Of a DNA stretch of 35,095 bases, positions 7,982 through 15,117 are shown piece by piece. Every line of letters begins with the position of its first letter. Position 1 is the stretch's first letter. The DNA lies in assembly GCA_024277995.1 (NCBI GenBank), contig JAJRUD010000165.1, positions 1 through 35,095 of the forward strand. Direction: 5' to 3'. The stretch is from Chloroflexota bacterium. Lineage in GTDB: Bacteria; Chloroflexota; Anaerolineae; Anaerolineales; E44-bin32. A program made the translations under genes and the position numbers. The notes below the pieces were generated by a model that saw only the letters and a list, made by a program, of their open reading frames with translations, made no database searches and was not told the DNA's origin.

Positions 7982-7997
7982 CCCCGGCAGGCACCCC

Positions 7998-9422
7998 ATG
8001 GACCTCTTTGACCACGCTCTGAAGCAGCGTATGGCGCGTGAGGCGCCGCTGGCGGCCCGTATGCGCCCCCGATCCATCGAGGAGTTCATCGGCCAGGAAC
8101 ACATCCTCGGCCCTGGCCGGCTGTTGCGGCGCGCCATCGAGGCCGACCGTCTTTTCTCCTCCATTTTGCTCTGGGGTCCACCCGGCACCGGCAAGACCAC
8201 CCTGGCGATGATCATCGCCAACCACACCCGCTCCCACTTCGAGACCATCTCCGCCGTGCTGGCCGGAGTCCGTGAACTGCGCCGCGTGATCGCCGCCGCC
8301 CGCGAGCGGCGCAAGCTGCACGGCCAGCGCACCACGCTCTTCGTCGATGAGGTTCACCGCTGGAATAAGGCCCAGCAGGATGCCCTGCTGCCGCACGTGG
8401 AGGACGGCACCATCACCCTCATCGGCGCCACCACAGAGAACCCCTACTTCGAGGTCATCTCCGCCCTGGTTTCGCGCTCGCGCGTCTTCCAACTGCGCCC
8501 CCTGCAGGACGACGAAGTGCGGCAGGTCATCGAGCGCGCGCTGAATGACCGCGAGCGGGGCTTTGGCGACCGCCAGGTGCGCCTCGACCCCGCCGCACTG
8601 GATCACCTGGTACGCGTGGCCGGCGGCGATGCCCGCAACGCGCTCAATGCCCTCGAACTGGCCGTCGAGAGCACGCCACCCGATGAGCAAGGGGTCATCC
8701 ACATCACGCTCGAGGTGGCCCAGGAATCCATCCAGCGGCGGGCCGTGCTCTACGACAAGGACGGCGACGCCCACTACGACACGGTCTCCGCCTTCATCAA
8801 GTCCGTGCGCGGCTCCGACCCCGACGCCGCCCTCTATTGGCTGGCGAAGATGCTCTACGCCGGCGAGGACCCGCGCTTCATCGTCCGCCGCCTGCTCATC
8901 CTGGCCTCGGAAGATGTCGGACTGGCAGACCCCATGGCCCTGGTGGTGGCCTCCGCCGCCGCCCAGGCCTTCGACTACGTCGGCCTGCCCGAAGGCGTCT
9001 ATCCCCTGGTGGAAGCCACGCTCTATCTGGCCACCGCCCCCAAGTCCAACACCACCGGCGCCTACTTCAAGGCCTACAAACTCATCGAAGAACAAGGCAT
9101 CGTCGAGGTGCCTGACCACTTGAAGGATAGCAGCCGCGACGCCAAGGCCCTGGGCCACGGTCAGGGCTATCGCTACCCACACGATCACCCCGCTCACCAC
9201 GTGGGCCAGGGCTACCTTCCAAAGCGCCTCTGGGGTACCTATTTCTACCGTCCCAGTGATCAGGGATACGAGCAGGAGATACGGAGCCGCCTGGAGCGCT
9301 GGCGCGAAGCGCAGCGCAAAGCCCTCGGCCTCGAGCAGACCCATGAGGTCCCCGACCTCTCGCAGCAGGAAATCGAACGCGCCAAGCGCCACCATGGGCG
9401 CAGCGGTCCGCAGGCGCGCTGA
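7998..9422 (+). CDS. rarA: Replication-associated recombination protein A (AAA+ ATPase)
   Basis: RarA/MgsA/WRNIP1-family clamp-loader-like ATPase acting at stalled replication forks. The 474 residues include the N-terminal MRPRSIEEFIGQEHIL segment, Walker A GPPGTGKTT (60-68), Walker B LFVDEVHRWNKAQQDALLP (114-132), sensor 1 GATTENPYFEV (143-153), the SRSRVF segment near 159-164, and the C-terminal tetramerisation region (SDPDAALYWLAKML, GEDPRFIVRRLLILASEDVG). Length and motifs are complete, and the ending GQGYLPKRLWGTYFYRP is typical. Confidence 0.95.
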   Translation: MDLFDHALKQRMAREAPLAARMRPRSIEEFIGQEHILGPGRLLRRAIEADRLFSSILLWGPPGTGKTTLAMIIANHTRSHFETISAVLAGVRELRRVIAAARERRKLHGQRTTLFVDEVHRWNKAQQDALLPHVEDGTITLIGATTENPYFEVISALVSRSRVFQLRPLQDDEVRQVIERALNDRERGFGDRQVRLDPAALDHLVRVAGGDARNALNALELAVESTPPDEQGVIHITLEVAQESIQRRAVLYDKDGDAHYDTVSAFIKSVRGSDPDAALYWLAKMLYAGEDPRFIVRRLLILASEDVGLADPMALVVASAAAQAFDYVGLPEGVYPLVEATLYLATAPKSNTTGAYFKAYKLIEEQGIVEVPDHLKDSSRDAKALGHGQGYRYPHDHPAHHVGQGYLPKRLWGTYFYRPSDQGYEQEIRSRLERWREAQRKALGLEQTHEVPDLSQQEIERAKRHHGRSGPQAR

Positions 9423-9451
9423 CATATGGCACCCGCGAGCGCTCACCGCGC

Positions 9452-9467
9452 CGGGCACCGGTGCCCG
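9452..9467. repeat. Perfect 16-bp palindrome
   Basis: CGGGCACCGGTGCCCG reads the same on both strands and lies in the 116-base gap between rarA and the phosphatase gene. It could be a regulator site or a stem without a loop. There is no T-tract. Confidence 0.4.
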
Positions 9468-9538
9468 CCCTGCGGCTGATTGATCACCTGCCGGGAAGGA
9501 CCTCCGGCGGCGGCTGAAACCCACATCCGAGGCAGAAC

Positions 9539-10159
9539 ATGACCACCATCTATCTGATCCGTCACGGCGAAAACGACTTCCTGGGCAAGAAACTGGCCGG
9601 CTGGCTGCCCGGCGTGCACCTGAACGAGAGGGGCCGCGCCCAGGCCGAAGCTCTTGGTCGCGCCCTGAAGGCGACGCGCCTGCAGGCCGTCTACGCCAGC
9701 CCCCTGGAGCGCACCATGGAGACGGCCGAGCCCATCGCCCGCGACCAGGGGCTGGAGGTGACGCCGCGCCCCGGCCTGGGTGAGATCCACATCGGCCGCT
9801 GGGAAGGGCGATCGTTGAAGGTGGTTCGGCGAGGCAAGCTCTGGCAGACCATCCAGCAGACGCCCACCCTGGCGCGCTTCCCAGAAGGAGAATCCTATCC
9901 CGAGGCCCAGGCCCGCGTGGTGGCCGAGCTGGAAGCGCTGCGCGCGCTGCACCCCGGTCCACGGGCCGCTTTCGCCTGCGTCTCGCATTCAGACGTGATC
10001 AAGATCGCCATCGCCCACTACCTGGGCCTGCCCCTGGACCTTTTCCAACGCCTGGTCGTGCAGCCTGCATCCGTCAGCGTGCTGCACATCGACCACGGTT
10101 CCGTGCGCCTCGACCGCCTGAACGACACCTGCGCCGTTCGCGATGGACCACCTCGGTGA
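9539..10159 (+). CDS. Histidine phosphatase superfamily protein (MSMEG_4193-like)
   Basis: A phosphoglycerate-mutase-fold phosphatase of 206 residues. Catalytic residues are visible: the phospho-accepting His in LIRHGEN (R8-H9-G10), R58 in SPLERTMETA, E82 in GEIHIGRWEG, and H150 in CVSHSDVIK. The neighbours, a DUF3090 gene and an SCO1664-type gene immediately downstream, match the conserved actinobacterial cluster in which this phosphatase is the MSMEG_4193/Rv2135c type. The natural substrate is unknown; it should not be named phosphoglycerate mutase. No strong ribosome-binding site is seen (GAGGCAG at 9529-9535 is the best). Confidence 0.85.
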   Translation: MTTIYLIRHGENDFLGKKLAGWLPGVHLNERGRAQAEALGRALKATRLQAVYASPLERTMETAEPIARDQGLEVTPRPGLGEIHIGRWEGRSLKVVRRGKLWQTIQQTPTLARFPEGESYPEAQARVVAELEALRALHPGPRAAFACVSHSDVIKIAIAHYLGLPLDLFQRLVVQPASVSVLHIDHGSVRLDRLNDTCAVRDGPPR

Positions 10160-10165
10160 TATACT
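10157..10165 (+). promoter_or_regulatory. Possible extended -10 promoter for the DUF3090 gene
   Basis: TGATATACT (TGn + TATACT) overlaps the end of the phosphatase gene. Transcription would start near 10172, about 43 nt upstream of the DUF3090 start. No -35 is apparent. Confidence 0.3.
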
Positions 10166-10214
10166 TGACCCCCACAGGCGCATCTCATGCCTTCCCGCCT
10201 TCCCGGAGCGGAGC

Positions 10215-10742
10215 ATGCCGGCCAAGGAATACAACCTGAAACCCGTCAACCGTATCACCACCGGCGCCATCGGCTCCCCAGGCAAGCGCGTCTTCTACAT
10301 CCAGGCACGCACCGCCGAACAACTGGTGACCCTGACGGTGGAGAAAGCGCAGGTTCAATCCCTGGCCATCGGCGTCGAGCAGTTCCTGGTTGACCTGCAG
10401 GAGCGCTACCCGGACCTGCCCGAGGCCTCCGGCGATTACGTAGAAGCCGAGATGGAACTGGAAGAGCCCATCGAACCCGCCTTTCGCGTCGGGCAGATCG
10501 GCCTGGGCTACGACGAGGAGACCGACCTGATGGTGCTCGTGGCGCGCGAACTGATGCCCGAAGGCTCTGACCCGGATCAGGGCGCCGTGGCTCGCTTCTG
10601 GTGCACCCGCTCCCAACTGCGCGCCATGTGCCACTGGGGGATCGAGGTCGCCAGCCGCGGCCGGCCCATCTGCGGCAATTGCGGCCAGCCCATCGACCCT
10701 GAAGGCCACTTCTGCCCCAAGCGCAACGGCCACAGGCGCTGA
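10215..10742 (+). CDS. DUF3090 family protein with C-terminal zinc-knuckle-like motif
   Basis: 175 residues of unknown function. The fold opens NLKPVNRITTGAIGSPGKR, continues with FYIQA and LVTLTVEKAQVQSLA, has a central ELEEPIEPAFRVGQIGLGYD, and ends in CGNCGQPIDPEGHFCPKRNG, where C153, C156 and C167 plus H165 or H173 could hold zinc. This arrangement is the hallmark of DUF3090. I chose ATG 10215 rather than 10143 because GGAGCGGAG precedes it and the family begins here; the earlier start would overlap the phosphatase gene by 17 bases. It sits between the phosphatase and the kinase-like gene, suggesting a shared process. Confidence 0.82.
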   Translation: MPAKEYNLKPVNRITTGAIGSPGKRVFYIQARTAEQLVTLTVEKAQVQSLAIGVEQFLVDLQERYPDLPEASGDYVEAEMELEEPIEPAFRVGQIGLGYDEETDLMVLVARELMPEGSDPDQGAVARFWCTRSQLRAMCHWGIEVASRGRPICGNCGQPIDPEGHFCPKRNGHRR

Positions 10743-10783
10743 GTGCTGCATGCAAGGGATATTCCCCGCTCGAGAGACCACCC

Positions 10784-11560
10784 ATGAGTGATATGCCCGC
10801 CCCCTCCCAACCCCGGACGCGAGCAGGCACTGCCAGCTTCGAGCGCGACGGGCGGGAGATCCTGCTCGCCCTGCGCCGCGGCCAGGTGCACCTGGCCGGT
10901 GAGTTCCTCTGGGGTTCGAACCACACCTTCCTCGTCCAGGTGGAGTACGCCGAAACCCGCATACCGGCCGTCTACAAGCCGCAGCGGGGCGAGCGCCCGC
11001 TGTGGGATTTCCCGCGCGGCACTCTGGCAGCGCGCGAAGTGGCCGCTTACGTCACCAGCCAGGCCCTGGGCTGGGATATCGTACCGCCCACCGTGCTGCG
11101 CCAGGAAGGGCCCTCCGGCCCGGGGTCGCTGCAGTTCTTCGTCGACGCTGACCCGGAACACCACTACTTCACCTTCAGCCAGGACGAGAAGCAGCGCCTG
11201 CGCCCGGCTGCCATCTTCGACCTGCTGGTCAACAACGCCGACCGCAAGGCCGGCCACGTGCTCATCGACCGCAGCGGTCACCTGTGGCTCATCGACCACG
11301 GCGTCTGCTTCCACCAGGAGCCCAAACTGCGCACCGTGATCTGGGACTTCGTCGGCGAGACCTTCCCTGAAGCGCAGCTGCGCGACCTGGCCGCCTTCCA
11401 CCGGCGCTTGCTCGGCGACCCCGACCTGCGCGCCCGGTACAATGAGTTGCTCTCCCCCAGCGAGGTCGAAGCCCTGATCAGACGCGTCGAGGCGCTCCTG
11501 CGCGATCGCCGCTTCCCTGAGCCGGGCCCTGGGCGGCCCTACCCCTGGCCGTTGGTCTAG
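10784..11560 (+). CDS. SCO1664 family protein (PI3/4-kinase-like fold)
   Basis: 258 residues with a PI3/4-kinase/HipA-like catalytic core. The likely ATP lysine is in VYKPQRGERPLWDFP (K65); the catalytic loop is LVNNADRKAGH (148-157, D153, K155) and the metal aspartate is in LWLIDHG (D171). The insert HYFTFSQDEKQRLRPAAIFD precedes the catalytic loop. The family is known mainly from Actinobacteria, encoded beside DUF3090 and a histidine phosphatase, exactly as here. The substrate, protein, lipid or small molecule, is not established. The intact catalytic residues suggest a real phosphotransferase. Confidence 0.82.
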   Translation: MSDMPAPSQPRTRAGTASFERDGREILLALRRGQVHLAGEFLWGSNHTFLVQVEYAETRIPAVYKPQRGERPLWDFPRGTLAAREVAAYVTSQALGWDIVPPTVLRQEGPSGPGSLQFFVDADPEHHYFTFSQDEKQRLRPAAIFDLLVNNADRKAGHVLIDRSGHLWLIDHGVCFHQEPKLRTVIWDFVGETFPEAQLRDLAAFHRRLLGDPDLRARYNELLSPSEVEALIRRVEALLRDRRFPEPGPGRPYPWPLV

Positions 11561-11614
11561 AGCTGCGAGGGGAGGTACCTGACCCAGGTGGAAGACAGAC
11601 GCCCGTCCGAGACA

Positions 11615-11656
11615 AGCCATCAGCGATCAGCGCTCAGCCATCAGCCGTCGCTGATC
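11615..11656. repeat. Short ATCAGC-type repeat with hairpin before hom
   Basis: AGCCATCAGC occurs at 11615-11624 and again at 11637-11646, with further ATCAGC/CTCAGC units between. GATCAGCG (11625-11632) can pair with CGCTGATC (11649-11656). This kind of short degenerate repeat fills a 167-base gap. It may act as a weak terminator for the SCO1664 gene; no T-tract is present. Confidence 0.4.
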
Positions 11657-11727
11657 TCCTTTGCCTGTTCCCCGGTCCCTGACCACCGCCTACCGATCGC
11701 CGGTCCCTCTCCCACCCGGAGTGCCTC

Positions 11728-12759
11728 ATGCCCCATACCGACTTGATCTTTCTCGGCTTTGGAAACGTGGGCCAGGCCCTGGCCCGCTTGTTGTTGCGCA
11801 AGCGCACGACCCTGGAGGAGCGCTGCGGCATTACCTGGCGCGTTGTGGCCATCGCCACCGGAAGCCACGGCGCGGCGCTGGATCCGGCGGGCATCGACCT
11901 GGAACGCGCCCTGGCGCTCGCCGAGGCCGGGCACGACATGGGCGCCCTTGCCGCACGGGCAGTCCCTCAGGATCGGCTGGAGCTGATCCGCGCCAGCGGC
12001 GCCCACGTGCTTTTCGAGAACACGCCCGTGAACTACGAGAGCGGCCAGCCCGCCATCGATCACATCCGCACCGCCCTGCAGGCCGGCATGCACGCCATCA
12101 CCGCCAACAAGGGCCCCGTTGTGCACGCCTATCAGGAACTCAGCGAGCTGGCGCGCGCACAGGGTCGCTGCTTCTTCTTCGAGTCCGCCGTCATGGACGG
12201 CGCACCGGTCTTCGCCCTCTGGCGTGAGGCCCTGCCCGCCGCCGAGCTGCGCGCCTTCCGCGGCGTCCTCAACTCCACCACCAACCTGATCCTGACCCTG
12301 ATGGAACAGGGCCGCAGCTTCGACGAGGCCGTCGCTCACGCCCAGTCCATCGGCATCGCCGAGACCGATCCCTCCGGCGACATCCAGGGTTGGGATGCGG
12401 CCATCAAGGTGGCCGCGCTGGTGACCGTGCTCATGGGGGTGCCGCTCAAACCGAACCAGGTGGAGCGGCGCGGCATCGAGAACCTTACGCTGCAGGACAT
12501 CGAAGCTGCGCGCGCCGCCGGCCGGCGCTGGAAACTGGTCTGCGAGGCGGAGCGCACCAGCCCGGGGGTGCGGGCGCGCGTACACCCGCAGCAGGTCGAG
12601 CCCAGCGATCCGCTCTATCAGGTCATGGGAACCTCTTCGGCCGTCACCTTCCACAGCGACGTCCTGGGCGCCCTGAGCCTGGTCGAGGACGACCCCGGGC
12701 CGCACACTACGGCCTACGGCCTGCTGGCCGATTTCATCAACGCCCTGCGCCAAGCTTAA
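11728..12759 (+). CDS. hom: Homoserine dehydrogenase
   Basis: NAD(P)-dependent reduction of aspartate semialdehyde to homoserine, for threonine and methionine synthesis. The 343 residues have the Rossmann motif GFGNVG (10-15), the catalytic-site segment TANKGPV (125-131, K128), the family motif RGVLNSTTNLIL (178-189) and DPSGDIQGWDAAIKVAAL (214-231) with the conserved Asp and Lys. There is no C-terminal ACT domain, so feedback inhibition by threonine through ACT is not expected. GGAG lies 7 bases upstream of the ATG. Aspartokinase and threonine genes are not adjacent. Confidence 0.93.
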   Translation: MPHTDLIFLGFGNVGQALARLLLRKRTTLEERCGITWRVVAIATGSHGAALDPAGIDLERALALAEAGHDMGALAARAVPQDRLELIRASGAHVLFENTPVNYESGQPAIDHIRTALQAGMHAITANKGPVVHAYQELSELARAQGRCFFFESAVMDGAPVFALWREALPAAELRAFRGVLNSTTNLILTLMEQGRSFDEAVAHAQSIGIAETDPSGDIQGWDAAIKVAALVTVLMGVPLKPNQVERRGIENLTLQDIEAARAAGRRWKLVCEAERTSPGVRARVHPQQVEPSDPLYQVMGTSSAVTFHSDVLGALSLVEDDPGPHTTAYGLLADFINALRQA

Positions 12760-12775
12760 AATATTCGCCCGCCAC

Positions 12776-12804
12776 TTGACCCGCGCCCGTTTCTCTTGTA
12801 GACT
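12776..12804 (+). promoter_or_regulatory. Sigma-70 promoter of the structured leader transcript
   Basis: TTGACC (12776-12781) and TAGACT (12799-12804) are separated by exactly 17 bases. The predicted start is near 12811. It lies directly after hom and reads into the leader/terminator unit. Confidence 0.65.
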
Positions 12805-12840
12805 GCGTGCGCGCATTTTGCAGAAAGGAGCAGGCGACTT

Positions 12841-12942
12841 ATGCACAACCTCATCCCCAATCGCCTCTGGGTTGCAACCCCGGCTGCCTTCGGCAGCGGT
12901 GTTGTCCCCTTTCCTACGCGGAGTGCGCCTACTGAACGGTAG
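12841..12942 (+). CDS. Possible 33-residue leader peptide
   Basis: ATG at 12841 follows AGAAAGGAG by about 10 bases and reads MHNLIPNRLWVATP... to TAG at 12940-12942. The stop lies within the first of two tandem hairpins, 22 bases before the terminator stem, a geometry seen in translation-dependent attenuators. No run of one amino acid is present, so no sensed amino acid can be proposed. It may be only an open frame in a non-coding RNA. Confidence 0.33.
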   Translation: MHNLIPNRLWVATPAAFGSGVVPFPTRSAPTER

Positions 12943-12963
12943 ACCTTCTGACTGAACGACAGA

Positions 12964-12996
12964 ACCGCGGGCGCGCTCCGGCGCCCGTGGTTTTTT
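12964..12996 (+). terminator. Strong intrinsic terminator of the leader transcript
   Basis: ACCGCGGGCGC (12964-12974) pairs with GCGCCCGTGGT (12981-12991) as an 11-bp stem with one G-T wobble and a six-base loop, followed by six T residues (12991-12996). Confidence 0.8.
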
Positions 12997-13003
12997 GTCT
13001 CAG

Positions 13004-13044
13004 CGCACAAGCCGGCCGCGGGCACCCTGCGGCCGGCTTGTGCG
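13004..13044. repeat. Perfect 16-bp inverted repeat before a ribosome-binding site
   Basis: CGCACAAGCCGGCCGC (13004-13019) and its exact complement (13029-13044) flank a 9-base loop. It starts seven bases after the terminator T-tract and ends a few bases before the GGAGGG of the 66-residue ORF. It may protect or present the 5' end of the operon mRNA, or be a second terminator without a T-tract. Confidence 0.6.
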
Positions 13045-13060
13045 TTTACGGAGGGTCCCG

Positions 13061-13261
13061 ATGAACATCAATCTCTCTTTCAACGGTCACGACATATACG
13101 TCCAGGGCCGCCTGCGCCGCGCGGAACTGATGCAGCACGCACAGGAAGAGCGCATGCTGCGCTCAAGGCGCCGCCGACCGAGCTTGCGCCTGGCAATGTT
13201 GCTCGCCGGGGATGCAGGCCTGGCTGCCCTGGCGCTGCTGGCGCTGCTCTCACTGCTGTGA
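13061..13261 (+). CDS. Small 66-residue membrane-anchored protein of unknown function
   Basis: ATG at 13061 follows GGAGGG by about 5 bases. The N-terminal half is soluble and charged (MNINLSFNGHDIYVQGRLRR, then HAQEERMLRSRRRR). The last 24 residues are a single hydrophobic segment (GDAGLAALALLALLSLL) with basic residues before it, so the N-terminus should face the cytoplasm. It is the first gene after the structured leader, 99 bases before the ABC ATPase gene, and may be an accessory of that exporter. No known family recognised. Confidence 0.6.
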   Translation: MNINLSFNGHDIYVQGRLRRAELMQHAQEERMLRSRRRRPSLRLAMLLAGDAGLAALALLALLSLL

Positions 13262-13360
13262 TCCCGGGGCGCCGCAGGCCGCGGCGAAAGCCTCTGCGCG
13301 GCTTCGGCGCTCCGGATCGCTGCCCGGCCTGGCGACAGGCCTTCGCTCTCGAGGTGTCAT

Positions 13361-14185
13361 ATGCAGAAGATCGCCATCGACGTTGAAGAACTGTACAAAG
13401 TGTTCCGCAAGCCGCGCCGCCGTCCCTGGCGCGCCAGGGACGGCAAGCCCGCCGCAGGCCAGGTCGTGGCTGTGGACCATGTCTCGTTCCAGGTACACAG
13501 GCGCGAGATCTTCGGCGTGTTGCGTCCCAACGGTTCCGGCAAATCGACCCTGATCCGCCTGATCGCCACGCTGCTGCTGCCCGATGGCGGCCGGGCCGAG
13601 GTCTTCGGTCACGACGTGGTGCGCGAACCCATGGCCGTGCAGCGCCTGATCAATCGCGTCTCCGTGGAGGCCTCTTTCTTCAAGAAGCTGTCACCCATGG
13701 AGAACCTGCTCTACGGCGCCCGTCTCTACGGGTTGCCGGCCAGCCAGGCCAGGGTTGCCATCCACGCCATCCTGAAATGCATCGGCATCGAAGAGCGCTC
13801 CATCGGCCAGCCAATGCAAGAGATGTCGCGCGGCATGCAGCAGAAGGTGGCCATCGCACGCGCCCTGCTCACCCGCCCGGCGCTGCTGCTGCTCGACGAG
13901 CCCACCACCGGTCTCGACCCGCGCTCCAAGCGCGAGGTGCAGGACCTGGTGCGCGAGCTGCGCGAGCAGGACGACACCACCATCGTGCTCACCACCCACG
14001 ACATGGTCGAGGCCGAGGTACTCTGCGACCGCATCGCCATCATGGATTCCGGCAAGGTGGTGGCGCTGGGCACACCTCAGGGCCTGCGCCAGCTAGTGCC
14101 CTCCCGCAACGGCCACCAACCGACCCTGGAGGACGTATTCCTGGAATTGACCGGCAAACAGCTCGTCAGCGAGGAACGCGTTTGA
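13361..14185 (+). CDS. ABC-2 type exporter ATP-binding protein with altered P-loop
   Basis: 274-residue ATPase subunit of an ABC exporter (DrrA/CcmA-like), working with the permease at 14269. Motifs: Walker A reads R55-PNGSGKST, where the first, normally invariant Gly of GxxGxGKST is Arg; signature MSRGMQQK (155-162, variant of LSGGQ common in this group); Walker B LLLLDEPTTGLDP (175-187) with D179 and E180; switch His in TTHDM (H213). The Arg is CGT, one base from GGT. The remaining P-loop (G60-K61-S62) is intact, so the enzyme may still bind ATP. An extra loop (KPRRRPWRARDGKPAAGQ, about 17-34) follows the first strand. Cargo unknown. Confidence 0.9.
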   Translation: MQKIAIDVEELYKVFRKPRRRPWRARDGKPAAGQVVAVDHVSFQVHRREIFGVLRPNGSGKSTLIRLIATLLLPDGGRAEVFGHDVVREPMAVQRLINRVSVEASFFKKLSPMENLLYGARLYGLPASQARVAIHAILKCIGIEERSIGQPMQEMSRGMQQKVAIARALLTRPALLLLDEPTTGLDPRSKREVQDLVRELREQDDTTIVLTTHDMVEAEVLCDRIAIMDSGKVVALGTPQGLRQLVPSRNGHQPTLEDVFLELTGKQLVSEERV

Positions 14186-14268
14186 TGCGCGCCATCCGCT
14201 TCCCCGCGGCTCAGCGCCGACTGCTGAATGTTGGTTGCCCACTGTAACTCTTCGAAAGGTGAATCACC

Positions 14269-15096
14269 ATGTTCGCCAGCACCACCCAACAAATCCGCGC
14301 CTCTTACGCCTTCGTCGAGCGCAACGCCTATCTGGTCAAGCGCTATTGGTCCTGGGAGCTGGTCTGGCTCTCCTACTCCATCGCCAACAGCCTGTCGGTG
14401 TCCTACATCGGGTTGGGGATGGAAAGCATCGGCGGCCAGGGCATCGACGGCCGATACCTGGTGCTCTACCTTGTCGTGGGCACACTGGTCTGGCGCTACC
14501 TGTCGATGATCTTCTATTGGATCACCGACATCATCGGCCTGGAGCGCTGGGAAGGCACCATCGAGTACACGCTCATGGCGCCCATTCACCGGCTGACCCA
14601 CATGGCCGGCCAGACCCTCTTCGCCGTGATCTACAGCATGCTCTTCACCGGTGTCATCCTGGCCGTCACCGTGCTGCTCTTCAAGCTGGACCTCTCGCAG
14701 GCCAACCTTCTTGGCGGGACGCTGGTGATGCTGGCCGGCAGCCTGTCCTTCATCGGCGTCGGCATCGTGGGCTCGGTGCTGCCGCTGCTCTTCCCCGAGC
14801 GCGGCAGTCAGATGACCCATGTCATCATCGCCCTGCTGTTGCTGGTCTCCGGCGTGTACTACCCTATCGAAGTCCTGCCGATGGCTCTGCAGCGTATGTC
14901 GATGCTCTCGCCGGCCACCTACGTCCTGCGCGGCGTGCGCGCCGCTCTGCTGGAGAACGCGCCCATGGCCCGCCTGTGGCCCGACATCTGGCCCGCCATG
15001 CTCATGGGACTGGCCGCCGTTCCGGCCGGCCTGTGGGTCTTCGGCCTGGCAGAACGCTATGCCAAGCGGACGGGCAAGCTGCATCGCAATGGCTGA
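14269..15096 (+). CDS. ABC-2 type permease
   Basis: 275-residue membrane subunit with about six spans (near 30-50, 63-88, 111-138, 148-174, 183-203, 238-261). The ABC-2 motif ERWEGTIEYTLMAP (92-105) follows span 2, and SGVYYPIEVLP (194-204) follows span 5 as in the family. GAAAGGTGA lies upstream of the ATG. Between it and the ATPase gene are 83 bases with nothing else seen. With the ATPase it should form a 2+2 exporter for a lipid, polysaccharide or drug-like cargo; the sequence does not tell which. Confidence 0.88.
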   Translation: MFASTTQQIRASYAFVERNAYLVKRYWSWELVWLSYSIANSLSVSYIGLGMESIGGQGIDGRYLVLYLVVGTLVWRYLSMIFYWITDIIGLERWEGTIEYTLMAPIHRLTHMAGQTLFAVIYSMLFTGVILAVTVLLFKLDLSQANLLGGTLVMLAGSLSFIGVGIVGSVLPLLFPERGSQMTHVIIALLLLVSGVYYPIEVLPMALQRMSMLSPATYVLRGVRAALLENAPMARLWPDIWPAMLMGLAAVPAGLWVFGLAERYAKRTGKLHRNG

Positions 15097-15117
15097 TTTC
15101 GAAGGAGCGATCACAGC

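Larger units (their letters stand above)
12811..12996 (+). ncRNA. Structured ~186-nt leader or small RNA ending in an intrinsic terminator
   Basis: This is the predicted transcript between a good promoter and a strong terminator. In order it contains AGAAAGGAG with a possible leader ORF, a pairing of AGGCGA with TCGCCT around the ATG, a stable hairpin GCTGCC-TTC-GGCAGC, two small hairpins that expose the same loop bases (CTAC/GTAG at 12929-12942 and TCTG/CAGA at 12947-12963, each around CTGAACG), then the terminator. It resembles an attenuator or riboswitch leader for the small protein/ABC exporter operon starting at 13061, or a free small RNA. I do not recognise a known class. Confidence 0.45.

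Noticed and set aside
7914-9962. 682-codon minus-strand open frame over rarA and the phosphatase gene
   Set aside because: It is the antisense shadow of clearly identified genes in GC-rich DNA and shows no family motif.
9539-10159. Phosphoglycerate mutase of glycolysis
   Set aside because: The fold is shared, but the gene context is that of the MSMEG_4193-type phosphatase and no mutase-specific feature is visible.
12929-12963. Guanidine-II (mini-ykkC) riboswitch, because of two tandem hairpins containing ACGG and ACGA
   Set aside because: In that class the ACGR tetraloop is closed directly by C-G pairs; here ACG lies at the edge of a larger loop, and the downstream genes are not guanidine exporters.
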